A stretch of 41,733 bases of DNA. Origin: an uncultured Gammaproteobacteria bacterium. Lineage in GTDB: Bacteria > Pseudomonadota > Gammaproteobacteria > Pseudomonadales > Azotimanducaceae. The notes under the pieces were generated by a model that made no database searches, was not told the origin of the DNA, and worked only from the letters and a program-made list of their open reading frames with translations. Below are positions 29,175 through 39,755 of the stretch, piece after piece. The stretch spans positions 1 through 41,733 of the forward strand of contig CAJWYI010000007.1 of NCBI GenBank assembly GCA_913049815.1, in the 5' to 3' direction. The first letter of the stretch is position 1, and the number at the start of each line of letters is the position of its first letter. The translations under genes were made by a program, and so were the position numbers.

Positions 29175-30470
29175 ATGTCAGACAAAGAACACGCACGGCG
29201 CCACGTCAAATGGTTCAGGGATTCGTCACCCTACATCAACGCCCATCGAGGGCGAACCTTCGTCATCTATGTGGATGGTGCAGGGTTGAGCCACGACAAT
29301 TTTCCACTCATCATCCAGGATATTGTCCTGCTACATTCGCTGGGCGTTCGCATTGTGCTTGTGTACGGTGCGACGCCTCAGATTAACCGTAACCTGGCCC
29401 GGCGAGGTATCGTCAGCGAATCTGCAGAGGGTATTCGAATTACGACGGCAGAAATGCTTCCACACGTACAGGAGGTTGTCGGCAGATTACGCTCTGATAT
29501 TGAATCGATGTTATCTATGGGCGCTACCAACTCACCACAGCATGGCGCCGATATCGCGGTTGTCAGTGGTAACGTCATTCGTGCCAGACCGTTGGGTGTT
29601 CGCGACGGCATCGATTTCCACAACACCGGCGAAATTCGGCGCGTCAATGCTGACCTCATCGCAAGATTGCTTTCGATGCGAACCCTGCTCCTAGTTTCCC
29701 CGCTCGGCTACTCACTCTCTGGTCAGATGTTCAACCTGCATGGATCAGCACTGGCAGCTGATGTCGCAGTGGCGCTCGGAGCCGACAAACTCATCTATCT
29801 TGCTAGCGAAAATGGCGTGAAAGACAGTCAAGGCGATGTGATCACGGAGTTACAGGCAGACGCGATCAAACCAGATGAGTACCCGCCTTACAGCCCGGTC
29901 GCCCAGGCCAGAGAAGCGTGCTTAAGGGGAGTCCCCAGATGCCACCTCATCAGTTTCAGGGATGACGGGTCGCTGTTGGAGGAGCTATTTACAAGAGATG
30001 GAATTGGTACCCAGATCACAGAAACCAGCTACGAGCAGATTCGTGCAGCGGCAGCCGATGATATCTCTGGCATTATGGAGTTGCTCGCGCCACTTGAAGC
30101 GTCCGGTACGCTACTGAAGCGCCCTCGGGAAACGCTGGAAACCGAAATCAGTCGATTTCTGATCATTGAGCGAGACGGCATGGTCGTTGGCTGCGCTGCC
30201 CTCTATCCTTATGACACACGCGCTGAACTTGCTTGTCTCGCAACTCACCCAGACTACCGCAATGACAATCGGGGAGAGATGCTCTTAGATGCCATTGAAG
30301 CCAACGCAAGGACGCTGGGTGTGAAGACAATTTTTGCGCTAACCACGCACACGGCCCAGTGGTTCTCAGACCACGGGTTCATCCCGGGCAGCACTAAGGA
30401 CCTACCTAGCGAGAAACGCGCACTTTACAACTATCAACGAAATTCAAAGGTCCTGGTTAAAACACTGTAG
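29175..30470 (+). CDS. argA: Amino-acid N-acetyltransferase (N-acetylglutamate synthase; AAK + GNAT); ORF track start 29091, likelier ATG at 29175
   Basis: WFRDSSPYINAHRGRTFVIYVDGAGL, LVYGATPQINRNL, C-terminal GNAT LACLATHPDYRNDNRGEMLLDAIEANARTLGVKTIFALTTHTAQWFSDHGF. Confidence 0.95.
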   Translation: MSDKEHARRHVKWFRDSSPYINAHRGRTFVIYVDGAGLSHDNFPLIIQDIVLLHSLGVRIVLVYGATPQINRNLARRGIVSESAEGIRITTAEMLPHVQEVVGRLRSDIESMLSMGATNSPQHGADIAVVSGNVIRARPLGVRDGIDFHNTGEIRRVNADLIARLLSMRTLLLVSPLGYSLSGQMFNLHGSALAADVAVALGADKLIYLASENGVKDSQGDVITELQADAIKPDEYPPYSPVAQAREACLRGVPRCHLISFRDDGSLLEELFTRDGIGTQITETSYEQIRAAAADDISGIMELLAPLEASGTLLKRPRETLETEISRFLIIERDGMVVGCAALYPYDTRAELACLATHPDYRNDNRGEMLLDAIEANARTLGVKTIFALTTHTAQWFSDHGFIPGSTKDLPSEKRALYNYQRNSKVLVKTL

Positions 30471-30482
30471 TCCGGAATCCAA

Positions 30483-31538
30483 TCAACGCCGGTCAGTACA
30501 CTCGTGAACAAACTCAACCAGGCGACGGACATGATCGACTGGCGTTTCCGGGACAATGCCATGACCGAGATTAAAAATGTGCCCCGGTTTGCCGTCAACA
30601 TCCGAGAGGATCTGCCTGGTCGCAGACTCGATCGCAGACACCGAAGAACACAAAATGATCGGATCCAGATTACCCTGGACGGCGTTGACCCCGGTCTGTT
30701 CCCATACTGCCATCAGATTCGTGCGCCAATCGACACCAAGCACATCACCTCCTGCCTCGGCCATGAGTGGCAGCAATGCTGGGTTGCCCGTACCAAAATG
30801 AATCAGCGGTACCTCGCCGCCACCAGCATGTGATAACTCAGTGAAGGCGCGTTTCGTATGTGGGAAAACAAACTCACGATAGTCCGTCAATGACAAGGTA
30901 CCAATCCAACTGTCGAACAGCTGTAGCGCTGCCACGCCGGACTCAATCTGGAACCGTCCGTAGTCGATGACGCAGTCCGTAATCTTCTCAAGCAAGGTGT
31001 GCCACGCGCTGCTGTCCGCATGCATCATACGTTTGGCGTGAACATAGTTTTTCGATCCCTGACCTTCAATCGCATACGACGCGAGTGTAAACGGTGCGCC
31101 CGTGAACCCGATCAATGGTACGTCTTCAGGGAGCTCCTGATTAATTAGAGTGATTGCTTCTGCGATGTAAGGCATCTGTTCCCTTGCGGGAAGGACAGAA
31201 ACCGAATCAATGTCATCGTAGGTCCTGACTGGATTGTGGATCTTCGGACCGATGCCAGGCAGGTAGTCGAGTCGCAGCCCCATCGGTTCGAGTATCGGTA
31301 GCAGGTCCGCAAACAGAATAGCGGCATCAACACCCAAAATGCGCTGTGCATCGCAGGTCGCCTGTGCGGCCATGTGAGGCGTTTTGAAAAAGTCGAGTGA
31401 GGGCGTGTCACCCTTAAGTGCATGGTACTCGGGCATGTAACGCCCGGCCTGACGATAGAGCCATACAGGCGTGTAGTCGGTCGACTCACCACGACACGCA
31501 CGTAAAAAGGTTGTTTCGTTCAGATCAGGCATGGTCAT
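30483..31538 (-). CDS. hemE: Uroporphyrinogen decarboxylase
   Basis: TPVWLYRQAGRYMPEYHALKG, ILFADLLPILEPMGL, FTGAPFTLASYAIEGQGSKNY, GHIFNLGHGIVPETP. Confidence 0.98.
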   Translation of the reverse strand: MTMPDLNETTFLRACRGESTDYTPVWLYRQAGRYMPEYHALKGDTPSLDFFKTPHMAAQATCDAQRILGVDAAILFADLLPILEPMGLRLDYLPGIGPKIHNPVRTYDDIDSVSVLPAREQMPYIAEAITLINQELPEDVPLIGFTGAPFTLASYAIEGQGSKNYVHAKRMMHADSSAWHTLLEKITDCVIDYGRFQIESGVAALQLFDSWIGTLSLTDYREFVFPHTKRAFTELSHAGGGEVPLIHFGTGNPALLPLMAEAGGDVLGVDWRTNLMAVWEQTGVNAVQGNLDPIILCSSVSAIESATRQILSDVDGKPGHIFNLGHGIVPETPVDHVRRLVEFVHECTDRR

Positions 31539-32734
31539 TCAGACAACGAAATAACGTTCATGGACACATTCGCATCCACGTCTGCGCTGTAATCAACCCC
31601 CGCCACATCGAATCCATGCATCGATAAAAACGCTTGCCTGTACCCGGCAAAGTCCGTCAGTGTCTCCAGATTGTCGTTGCTGATCTCGTGCCAGTGTTGA
31701 CGAACATAATCCTGGACCTCATCCGTCAGCTCCCAATCGTCCAGTCGCACGCGACCGGATTCATCTACGGGTACATCACCTCCTGCAAACAGCCGCGATT
31801 TGAACAACCGTGCCGTCTGGTCAATACAGTCTTCATGAGTGCCCTGTTCTTTCATAATCTTAAAAAGGAGAGAGAGGTAAAGACTCATTCCTGGGATCGC
31901 AGAAGCCGCCTGAGTCATAAGCCCTTTCATCACGCAGACATAGGCAGCGCCACCAATCTTTGCCATTGAACCCGCCAGTGCACCCGCCGCTCTGTCCAGA
32001 TCCTCTTTTGCCTTACCGATGGTGCCATGGTGATAGATGGGCCAGGTCACTTCACTACCAAGATACGTGTAGTTTGTCGTCACACATCCTCGCGCCAGCA
32101 CATCCGCTTCAAGCAAGGCCGCGATCCAAAGTTCCCAGTCTTCACCGCCCATAACCTTCACCGTATCGGCGACCTCTTCAGGCGCCGCCGGTTCAAGACT
32201 GAGCTCTCGCATTTCGCCAGTATTCAAATCGATCGTCATCCCCGAGAATGGTTCTCCCAGGGGCTTTAGCGCACTTCGAGCAAGGGACCCATCGGGTAGG
32301 GCACGGGCACCGGCAGCCAACGAGTAGACCACCATATCAACCTGTCCGACATGCGATCGGATTTCCTCGATGACCCGCTCTTTAGTCGCAGCAGAAAATG
32401 CGTCGCCAGCAAAATTGGCAGCATAAAGACCTGCTGCCTCTGCTCGTTCCGTGAAGGCAGCTGACTTATACCATCCTGGCGACGCGGTTCGGTTACCTTC
32501 GGCAGGTCGTTCAAAGAAAACGCCCAGCGTATCTGCACCACAGCCGAACGCAGCGGTGACCCGAGTTGCGAGGCCGTAGCCACCCGATGCACCAATAATC
32601 AGGACGCGTCGCGGCCCTCCCTGAATTCGGCCAGCCGACTGCACGATCCTGATCTGTTCGTCGACCTCAGCCGCACAGCCCGCTGGGTGTGCCGTCGTAC
32701 ATAAAAATCCACGGATACGTGGTTTGATAATCAT
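31535..32734 (-). CDS. fabV: Trans-2-enoyl-CoA / enoyl-ACP reductase (NADH), FabV type
   Basis: MIIKPRIRGFLCTTAHPAGC, VLIIGASGGYGLATRV, long SDR-type Y-x8-K (YHHGTIGKAK), 399 aa length. Confidence 0.95.
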   Translation of the reverse strand: MIIKPRIRGFLCTTAHPAGCAAEVDEQIRIVQSAGRIQGGPRRVLIIGASGGYGLATRVTAAFGCGADTLGVFFERPAEGNRTASPGWYKSAAFTERAEAAGLYAANFAGDAFSAATKERVIEEIRSHVGQVDMVVYSLAAGARALPDGSLARSALKPLGEPFSGMTIDLNTGEMRELSLEPAAPEEVADTVKVMGGEDWELWIAALLEADVLARGCVTTNYTYLGSEVTWPIYHHGTIGKAKEDLDRAAGALAGSMAKIGGAAYVCVMKGLMTQAASAIPGMSLYLSLLFKIMKEQGTHEDCIDQTARLFKSRLFAGGDVPVDESGRVRLDDWELTDEVQDYVRQHWHEISNDNLETLTDFAGYRQAFLSMHGFDVAGVDYSADVDANVSMNVISLSE

Positions 32735-32789
32735 AATGATCTCGTCTTCATTTTTTATTTACCCTGGTAGCCGCCGCGGCCCCATGATT

Positions 32790-33668
32790 CTAACGCGTTT
32801 GTTTCTTTCTCTTCCGATGCTTACCTTTCCCTGGTCCTCCACCTGGCAGCTTCGATGTATCAATTAACAGATCACCTTGAGGTGTGACCGCTGTCCTGGT
32901 GTAGCCCCAATAAATGAGACCGACGCCCATAAGGACCATCGGCACCGATAACGCTTGCCCCATCGTGACCCACCCTAGCGCCACGAACTGAAGGTGCGCA
33001 TCCGGCTCCCTAAAGAACTCTGTCAGAAAACGAAAACTGCCATAGCACGAGAGAAACAACCCTGAAACCACCATCGGTGGTCTTGGCTGCCGGCTGAAGA
33101 TCCACAGTATCGTGAACAGTACCGGTCCTTCGAGCGCAAACTGGTACAGACTCGAGGGGTGCCGCGCAACGATGTCACCGGGGTAGATCACCGCCCAAGA
33201 CACCTCTGTTACCCGACCCGGCAGTTCTGCGTTGATAAAGTTCCCTAATCGTCCACTTCCCAACGCCAGTGGTATTGCAGGGGCCACAAGTTCGATGACG
33301 CTGAAGAAGGTACGCTGATGACGCCGACCATATATCCAAGCAGCCGCTACAACCCCAATAAGCCCGCCGTGAAACGACATACCCCCCTTCCAGGGTTGAA
33401 AGATCAATAAAGGATTAACGAGCAATTGCTCGGCGTTGTAGAAAAGCATATACCCCGCACGACCGCCGATGATGACGCCCAGGACACCATAAATGAACAG
33501 CAGGTCGGAAAGCTCGTCTCCCTTCCAGTTCATGCGCGATGACGAGGCTCGACGCTTCAGCACCCACCAGACCAACGCAAAACCGACGAGATAGCTGAGC
33601 GCGTACCATCGTATCGCGAGCGGTCCAAAGCTGAGGAGCACGGGATCAATTTCCGGGTAGGTCCACAT
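32790..33668 (-). CDS. lgt: Prolipoprotein diacylglyceryl transferase; ORF track extends to 33752, likelier start MWTYPEIDPV at 33668
   Basis: FGPLAIRWYALSYLVGF, GGRAGYMLFY, WKGGMSFHGGLIGV, GSGRLGNFINAELPGRVT, RFLTEFFREPD. Confidence 0.95.
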   Translation of the reverse strand: MWTYPEIDPVLLSFGPLAIRWYALSYLVGFALVWWVLKRRASSSRMNWKGDELSDLLFIYGVLGVIIGGRAGYMLFYNAEQLLVNPLLIFQPWKGGMSFHGGLIGVVAAAWIYGRRHQRTFFSVIELVAPAIPLALGSGRLGNFINAELPGRVTEVSWAVIYPGDIVARHPSSLYQFALEGPVLFTILWIFSRQPRPPMVVSGLFLSCYGSFRFLTEFFREPDAHLQFVALGWVTMGQALSVPMVLMGVGLIYWGYTRTAVTPQGDLLIDTSKLPGGGPGKGKHRKRKKQTR

Positions 33669-33865
33669 ACCAAGGCTGCTCAGGAAAACGCCATTATCTG
33701 TGAACTCTGGTAAACTTCCAATCATGCGTACAGGCAGATTCCCATGGAACACATTTTGACCAGTCCGCCCGCAACCGGTTCACCCGACAACCCGATCAAT
33801 TAGACCAACGACGTCACCGAACGCTACCTGGCGAACATAGTGACCCAAAAAGCGCCGCACCTTCG

Positions 33866-34591
33866 ATGTGTCTCATTCTTTTTTCCCTCAATCCGAACGA
33901 CCAGTTCAACCTGGTCCTAGCAGCGAACCGCGATGAACAGTACGGCCGACCATCAAGTGCGGCTGACTTCTGGGACGATCATCCAAACGTTCTCGCGGGT
34001 CGAGACCTGTCGGCTGGCGGAACCTGGCTAGGTGTGACCCGTAACGGTCGTTTTGCCGCGGTGACAAACTTCAGGGAGGATCCACCATACCCGATTCCGC
34101 CAAAGTCACGCGGCGAGTTGACTGCAAATTTTCTCATCGGCAATGATTCTCCCCATCACTATCTAAATCAGATCACCCAGTTCGGCGACAAGTATCGGGG
34201 ATTCAATCTGGTTGTTGGAGACGGCAACGAATACTGTTATCTCAGCAATCGAGAAGGCATCGTCCGTCACCTCACCTCAGGATGCTACGGTCTATCCAAC
34301 CAATTGCTTGATTGTGACTGGCCAAAGGTCACCCAGGGGAGAAACAGACTCAGTACTCTGGCGGCGGAACAGATGGACAGTAAAAATCTATATCCGCTGA
34401 TCTTGGATGACGGCGATGAGCGCGCGTTCTCTCAGAGCTTTATCCGAAGCGAACGCTACGGCACAACAGCATCGACCGTTCTTAGTTTCAGTCAGTCGGG
34501 TAACGTGACCTTCGAAGAGCGAACGTTTGGGATGCTGGGCAAACCAAAAGGAGCCAAGACCTTTACCTTCAAGATTAACTCATACCACTAA
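33866..34591 (+). CDS. NRDE family protein (TANGO2-like)
   Basis: MCLILFSLNPNDQFNLVLAANRDEQYGRPSSAADFWDDHPNVLAGRDLSAGGTWLGVTRNGRFAAVTNFRE. Confidence 0.93.
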   Translation: MCLILFSLNPNDQFNLVLAANRDEQYGRPSSAADFWDDHPNVLAGRDLSAGGTWLGVTRNGRFAAVTNFREDPPYPIPPKSRGELTANFLIGNDSPHHYLNQITQFGDKYRGFNLVVGDGNEYCYLSNREGIVRHLTSGCYGLSNQLLDCDWPKVTQGRNRLSTLAAEQMDSKNLYPLILDDGDERAFSQSFIRSERYGTTASTVLSFSQSGNVTFEERTFGMLGKPKGAKTFTFKINSYH

Positions 34592-36855
34592 CCGGCGAAC
34601 CCATCGCCCTGCCGACGCAACACTCGCGCAAGCCCAAGGTCCCGAAGACGTTCGTCCACATGGTTTCTGATCAGGTAGGCGTTGTCCATCCGGAGCACTT
34701 CATCGAGGATCTCCATGGCCTGAGGGATAGCGATCTGCCTGATCGCGGCTTTGACTTGCAGTAGATTAGGCGAATTCATCGACAACTCGTCATACCCCAT
34801 TGCCATTAAAAGTACGGCCGATGCGGGATTACCAGCCATCTCCCCGCAGAGGGAGACCGGTTTTCCTTCTGCGTGCGCTGCATCGACCACCTGCTTCAGA
34901 GCATGCAGTACCGCCGGATGATATTCCTGATACAACGGCGCCACCTGGGCATTGTTTCGATCGACCGCGAGCATGTATTGCGTCAGGTCATTGCTACCAA
35001 CCGACAGGAAGTCGACTCGTGAAACAATCGCTCGTGCCTGGTAAACAGCTGCGGGAACTTCGATCATTACACCGATGTCCGGCATTTCCACTTCAATACC
35101 TTCTTCAATGAGCTCTTGATAACACTGGCTGATCAGCCTTTGCGCCTCATCGACTTCCGCAACACTACTTACCATGGGAAGCATGATCCGGAGGCAGGCA
35201 TCAGTATTTTCACACGCACGAATCATTGCGCGGACCTGAGACAGGAAAAGCTCCGGATGATCTAACGACACTCTAATGCCGCGCCATCCCAGGAACGGAT
35301 TTGTCTCTTCGATCGGGAAGTAGGTCAACGACTTGTCACCACCAATGTCCAGTGTACGCATGGTAACGGGATTCGGCGCGAATGCAGACAGGTGTTCTCT
35401 ATAGATCCCGTACTGTTCCTCTTCGGTCGGAAACCTATCTTTCATCATGAACTGGAACTCAGTTCGGTAAAGACCGACGCCTTCCGCTCCCCGATCCAAT
35501 GATGTCGTGACATCAGTAGTCAGACCGGTGTTTACGGACAATCTGATCAGATGGCCATCGAGTGTCTCAGGCGGTTCGGATTTCAGCTCAGACAACCCTT
35601 CAGCGAGTTGCTCCTCTTCTTTCTGAATCCTTTCATAGACCCGTCGCTGATCTTCTGTGGGGTCTGTGATGACAATGCCGTTAAAGCCATCGACTACAAC
35701 AGCTTTACCCTCCAATACTTCGAGTGGCAGATTCTCTGTACCCATCACCGATGGGACACCCATCGCTTCTGTCAGTATTGCCACATGTGAATTGGAAGAA
35801 CCGCGCAACGAGACAATCCCCGCCAGTAGATGACGAGGAACTTCTCCCAGCATATCGGGGGTAATTTCGTCGGCGACCAGCACGGCATTTTCCGGGTACT
35901 CCCTTTCGCCACCTGTTTCGTTGCGCAACTGGGCCAACACTCTTTGTCCTAGCGCTTTCACGTCATCAGCTCGTTCTCGAATAATCCGATCACTCATCGC
36001 GGCGAATGTCGCTACGTGATTGCCGATGACTGTACGAAGCGCTCCCTGCGCCCACTGCCCTTCACGAATCAGGGCTATCACTTCTCCTGCCAGCGCCTGC
36101 TCGTCCAACATGTGCAGGTAGACGTCAAACAAGCCCTGTTCTTCAGGTCCAAGATGGTCTCGAAGCTGATCAGCCAGCGTTCTAATTTCAATCTGCGCGG
36201 CCTGAACGGCTCGACGGAACTCAGCGACTTCACCTTCGACGTTCTTGACATGTCGGTCTGGAACGGTATCCAACAATGAAAGACTCTCTCGCACGACCGC
36301 AGTACCTATCGCTATACCTGGTGCTCCAGCAGTACCTGAGAACTGTTGTGCACTCGCTTCGACCTCAAGCACAGACGTGACATGAGCATGCACCATGACG
36401 CCTGCCAGTTGTGCTGACAAGGTGATCAAAAGCGCCTCTTCACTTTCATCAAAGCGTCTCGCCTCAATCTGCTGGACAACCAGGACGCCAAGTACCCGGC
36501 GGTTCTGAATGATGGGTACTCCAAGAAAAGACTTGAAGGCTTCTTCACCAATCTCGGGAATAAAGTGATACCGCGGATGTGCTGGCGCATTGTCGAGGTT
36601 GATCGGTTCCGCGCGTTCCCGAACATAACCCACAAGCCCTTCATTCGGAGCCAGTCTCACCTGGCCCACTGACTCTGGGTTGAGACCCCGTGTCGCCATG
36701 AAGACAAACTCATTACGCGTATCATCGAACACATAGACGCTACAGACATCGGCGCTGATCTCAGAAATAACGCCTTCAACAATGATCTCCAGCGCAGCAC
36801 TCAGATTCCGCGCTGAGTTAACCGACTGAATAATTCGTTTAAGCACATCAAGCAT
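34588..36855 (-). CDS. ptsP: Phosphoenolpyruvate-protein phosphotransferase PtsP (GAF + enzyme I-Ntr)
   Basis: N-terminal GAF; GTAGAPGIAIGTAV; SSNSHVAILTEAMGVPSVMG (phospho-His); LYRTEFQFMMKDRFPTEEEQ; GSNDLTQYMLAVDRNN; LCGEMAGNP. Confidence 0.97.
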   Translation of the reverse strand: MLDVLKRIIQSVNSARNLSAALEIIVEGVISEISADVCSVYVFDDTRNEFVFMATRGLNPESVGQVRLAPNEGLVGYVRERAEPINLDNAPAHPRYHFIPEIGEEAFKSFLGVPIIQNRRVLGVLVVQQIEARRFDESEEALLITLSAQLAGVMVHAHVTSVLEVEASAQQFSGTAGAPGIAIGTAVVRESLSLLDTVPDRHVKNVEGEVAEFRRAVQAAQIEIRTLADQLRDHLGPEEQGLFDVYLHMLDEQALAGEVIALIREGQWAQGALRTVIGNHVATFAAMSDRIIRERADDVKALGQRVLAQLRNETGGEREYPENAVLVADEITPDMLGEVPRHLLAGIVSLRGSSNSHVAILTEAMGVPSVMGTENLPLEVLEGKAVVVDGFNGIVITDPTEDQRRVYERIQKEEEQLAEGLSELKSEPPETLDGHLIRLSVNTGLTTDVTTSLDRGAEGVGLYRTEFQFMMKDRFPTEEEQYGIYREHLSAFAPNPVTMRTLDIGGDKSLTYFPIEETNPFLGWRGIRVSLDHPELFLSQVRAMIRACENTDACLRIMLPMVSSVAEVDEAQRLISQCYQELIEEGIEVEMPDIGVMIEVPAAVYQARAIVSRVDFLSVGSNDLTQYMLAVDRNNAQVAPLYQEYHPAVLHALKQVVDAAHAEGKPVSLCGEMAGNPASAVLLMAMGYDELSMNSPNLLQVKAAIRQIAIPQAMEILDEVLRMDNAYLIRNHVDERLRDLGLARVLRRQGDGFAG

Positions 36856-36908
36856 AAGCGCTTCGCATCATCATGTTCTTGCCCGTACCGACGTGTTCAA
36901 GAAAAACG

Positions 36909-37400
36909 TCATAAAGATCGTGCGCCAACCTGCTGATCCACGGACGACACCAGTTCTCGAAGGGCACGCCGATAGACTTCACGCTTGAAGTCCACAACCT
37001 GCCCCAATGGGTACCAGTAACTGACCCACGACCAGTGGTCAAACTCAGGGTCATCAGTCGTATCAAACGTGACCGCATCATCGGCTGCAAGCATGCGCAA
37101 TAAAAACCACTTCTGTTTCTGTCCAACGAAATTCGATCGACCGAAGCGTCGCAATCGTCGAGGAAGACGATATCGCAGCCAGCCTTTTGTACATGCTAGT
37201 ATTTCCACGTCCCCTGAAGAGAGTCCTACTTCTTCATTCAATTCGCGAAACAAAGCTTGCTCAGCTGACTCTCCCTTCTGGATACCTCCTTGAGGAAACT
37301 GCCAGGCATCCTGCCGAATTCTTTTGGCCCACAAAACCTGCCTGCGGTTATTGGCAATAATAATACCAACATTCGGCCGAAATCCTTCCGAATCAATCAT
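36909..37400 (-). CDS. rppH: RNA pyrophosphohydrolase (Nudix)
   Basis: [68 protein letters not shown] (Nudix box). Confidence 0.97.
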   Translation of the reverse strand: MIDSEGFRPNVGIIIANNRRQVLWAKRIRQDAWQFPQGGIQKGESAEQALFRELNEEVGLSSGDVEILACTKGWLRYRLPRRLRRFGRSNFVGQKQKWFLLRMLAADDAVTFDTTDDPEFDHWSWVSYWYPLGQVVDFKREVYRRALRELVSSVDQQVGARSL

Positions 37401-37608
37401 TTACGTCATTTTTCCCTATCGCTCAACCGCTAGCTGCTATCAAAACACGGACCACGTTAACAGTCATGTCGCTTACAGACACCCTGAGTGCAGATTGAGT
37501 GCTGATCGCACGCGCCCCATTTCGCCACGTGACGACGATTAAGGGAAGCCCCTTTCAACAGGGCAAAGATTCTGAAATCATGCGACCCCTACCAGCCAAG
37601 CGATTGTC

Positions 37609-38277
37609 ATGCCACAGACTGCCTTTTTTGACCTCGACGATACCCTGCTGGTGGGCGACAGCGATGTTGCATGGGGTCGATACCTGGTCACAAAAGGACT
37701 GGTATCTCCTGAGCCCTACACATCACAACAGCAGCAGTTTGATGTGGCATATCGGCAAGGTATTCTCGATATGGAAACCTATCTGACATTTGTGTGCAGC
37801 CATCTGGCTGAGATCCCATCGGATATCCGAGACTCGGCGCTCCACGACTTCACGCAGGTAGTTGCACGAGACATGATCAAACCAGCAGGCCAGCAACAAC
37901 TAAAGGTGCACCGCGAGCAGGGTGACACCATCGTACTAATCACCGCGACGCTACTCGAACTGGCTGCACCCATAGCCAAACTGATGGGTATTCAATCAGT
38001 GATCGCCTCTCAATGTGCATGGGAAGACAACACGCTGACCGGTCGTCCTAAAGGGTTGCCCTGCTACCAGGCAGGAAAAGTCGCCAGAGCCACTCAGTAT
38101 TTTTCGGATTGCGGAGTGTTAGCGGAAGAAGGGTTTGCGACCAGTATATTCTATAGTGATTCTGTCAACGACGTGCCTTTGCTGGAACACGTTGCGATGC
38201 CGAAAGTCGTAGATCCCGATCCAGCGCTCGCATCAATTGCAGCCGATCGGGGCTGGCCTGTAATCCACTGGACCTGA
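37609..38277 (+). CDS. HAD-superfamily IB hydrolase (SerB/histidinol-phosphatase-like)
   Basis: FFDLDDTLLVGDSDVAWGRYL, VLITATLLELAAPIAKLMGIQSVIAS, FYSDSVNDVPLLEHV. Confidence 0.9.
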   Translation: MPQTAFFDLDDTLLVGDSDVAWGRYLVTKGLVSPEPYTSQQQQFDVAYRQGILDMETYLTFVCSHLAEIPSDIRDSALHDFTQVVARDMIKPAGQQQLKVHREQGDTIVLITATLLELAAPIAKLMGIQSVIASQCAWEDNTLTGRPKGLPCYQAGKVARATQYFSDCGVLAEEGFATSIFYSDSVNDVPLLEHVAMPKVVDPDPALASIAADRGWPVIHWT

Positions 38278-38297
38278 GGACAGCCGTCGACCAGAAT

Positions 38298-39755
38298 TCA
38301 GTGACGCTTTCGCACAAGATCCAGATTGCGCGCTGCGCGGACATCATCGAGGCGCCTAACAGGCATGGTATGGGGCGCACCGGTGACCGTCCCAGGGTTC
38401 GTTTTTGCCTCTTCTAGAATACTGGCCATGGCTTCAATAAATCCGTCCAGTTCCTCAGGACTTTCTGTCTCCGTAGGTTCTATCAGCAAACACTCGGGAA
38501 TCAGTAACGGGAAGTACGTCGTTGGCGCGTGATACCCATAATCCAGTAGCCGCTTTGCCACATCCATCGCGGTCACCCCCATCGATTTGGCTTCAACCGC
38601 CAAAGTAAGAATAAACTCATGCGTCGCACGTCGATTCGGATATGCCAGCGTAAAGCCGATATCTGCGAGCTTCCGCGCCATATAGTTCGCGTTCAGCGTT
38701 GCAAATTCGCCGACCCGGTGCATCCCGTCATGACCCAGCAACCGAGCGTACGCGTAAGCACGCAACAATATCCCAGCGTTACCCATGAAGGCGGATAGGT
38801 TGCCGATGGTTAGAGGGATCTCACGTTCATCCATCCAATAGTAACCGTTGTCCACATCGTGACCCACAATCGGTGTCGGCACAAAGGGTGCAAGACGCTC
38901 AGATACACCAACAGGACCCGAGCCCGGCCCGCCACCACCGTGCGGTGTGGCAAACGTCTTGTGCAGATTCATATGCATGACATCGAATCCCATATCACCC
39001 GGCTTCACCTTACCGAGGATGGCATTCAGATTGGCGCCATCGTAGTAGAGCAGTCCACCAGCATCGTGGACCACCTGTTGAATCTCGGTAATCCGCCGTT
39101 CAAACACACCGCACGTTGAAGGATTGGTCATCATCAGACCCGCAGTTGATGGTCCAACCACTTCTTTTAAAGCCTCGAGGTCAACATCGCCATCAGTGGT
39201 AATCGGAATTTCGCGGACCGTGTATCCACACATAACGGCTGTCGCTGGATTCGTTCCATGGGCTGCTGTGGGAACCAGTATCTCGGTTCGTCCCTCGTCT
39301 CCGCGGTTGTCGTGGTATGCACGGATCATCGCAACGCCTGCAAATTCACCCTGGGCACCGGCCATTGGCGTAAGCGAAACTCTAGCCATCCCAGTCACGT
39401 CCATTAGATAAGTCTGCAGCTCATAGAGACACTGTAAGAAACCCTGGCTGACTGACAATGGCGCCAGTGGATGCCGATTGAGGAACCCAGGCTGCATTGC
39501 CGCTCTCGCAGCTCCCCGTGGGTTGTATTTCATGGTGCATGAGCCCAACGGATAGAACTGCCCATCAATCGAGAAATTGCGCCGAGACAAAGACGTAAAG
39601 TGACGCACGACCTGAAGCTCAGACACAGCAGGTAAACCAGGAGGCGAACTTCGCCTAATTGACTCAGGAATATCGTCCGGCGTTTTCTCTAACGCTGGCT
39701 CAAACTGGGCTGCCGCGTTCCTGCCGGGACTCTCAATATCGTAGATGAGTTTCAT
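38298..39755 (-). CDS. gcvPB: Glycine dehydrogenase (decarboxylating) subunit 2
   Basis: [62 protein letters not shown] (PLP Lys). Confidence 0.97.
   Translation of the reverse strand: MKLIYDIESPGRNAAAQFEPALEKTPDDIPESIRRSSPPGLPAVSELQVVRHFTSLSRRNFSIDGQFYPLGSCTMKYNPRGAARAAMQPGFLNRHPLAPLSVSQGFLQCLYELQTYLMDVTGMARVSLTPMAGAQGEFAGVAMIRAYHDNRGDEGRTEILVPTAAHGTNPATAVMCGYTVREIPITTDGDVDLEALKEVVGPSTAGLMMTNPSTCGVFERRITEIQQVVHDAGGLLYYDGANLNAILGKVKPGDMGFDVMHMNLHKTFATPHGGGGPGSGPVGVSERLAPFVPTPIVGHDVDNGYYWMDEREIPLTIGNLSAFMGNAGILLRAYAYARLLGHDGMHRVGEFATLNANYMARKLADIGFTLAYPNRRATHEFILTLAVEAKSMGVTAMDVAKRLLDYGYHAPTTYFPLLIPECLLIEPTETESPEELDGFIEAMASILEEAKTNPGTVTGAPHTMPVRRLDDVRAARNLDLVRKRH

Noticed and set aside
29095-29175. 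Possible ArgR-type box upstream of argA (TGATATCA palindrome near 29128)
   Set aside because: Only an 8-bp palindrome; does not match the ArgR operator well enough to call.
36848-37126. 92-aa minus-strand ORF overlapping rppH
   Set aside because: Alternative frame within rppH and the rppH-ptsP gap; no similarity pattern recognised.
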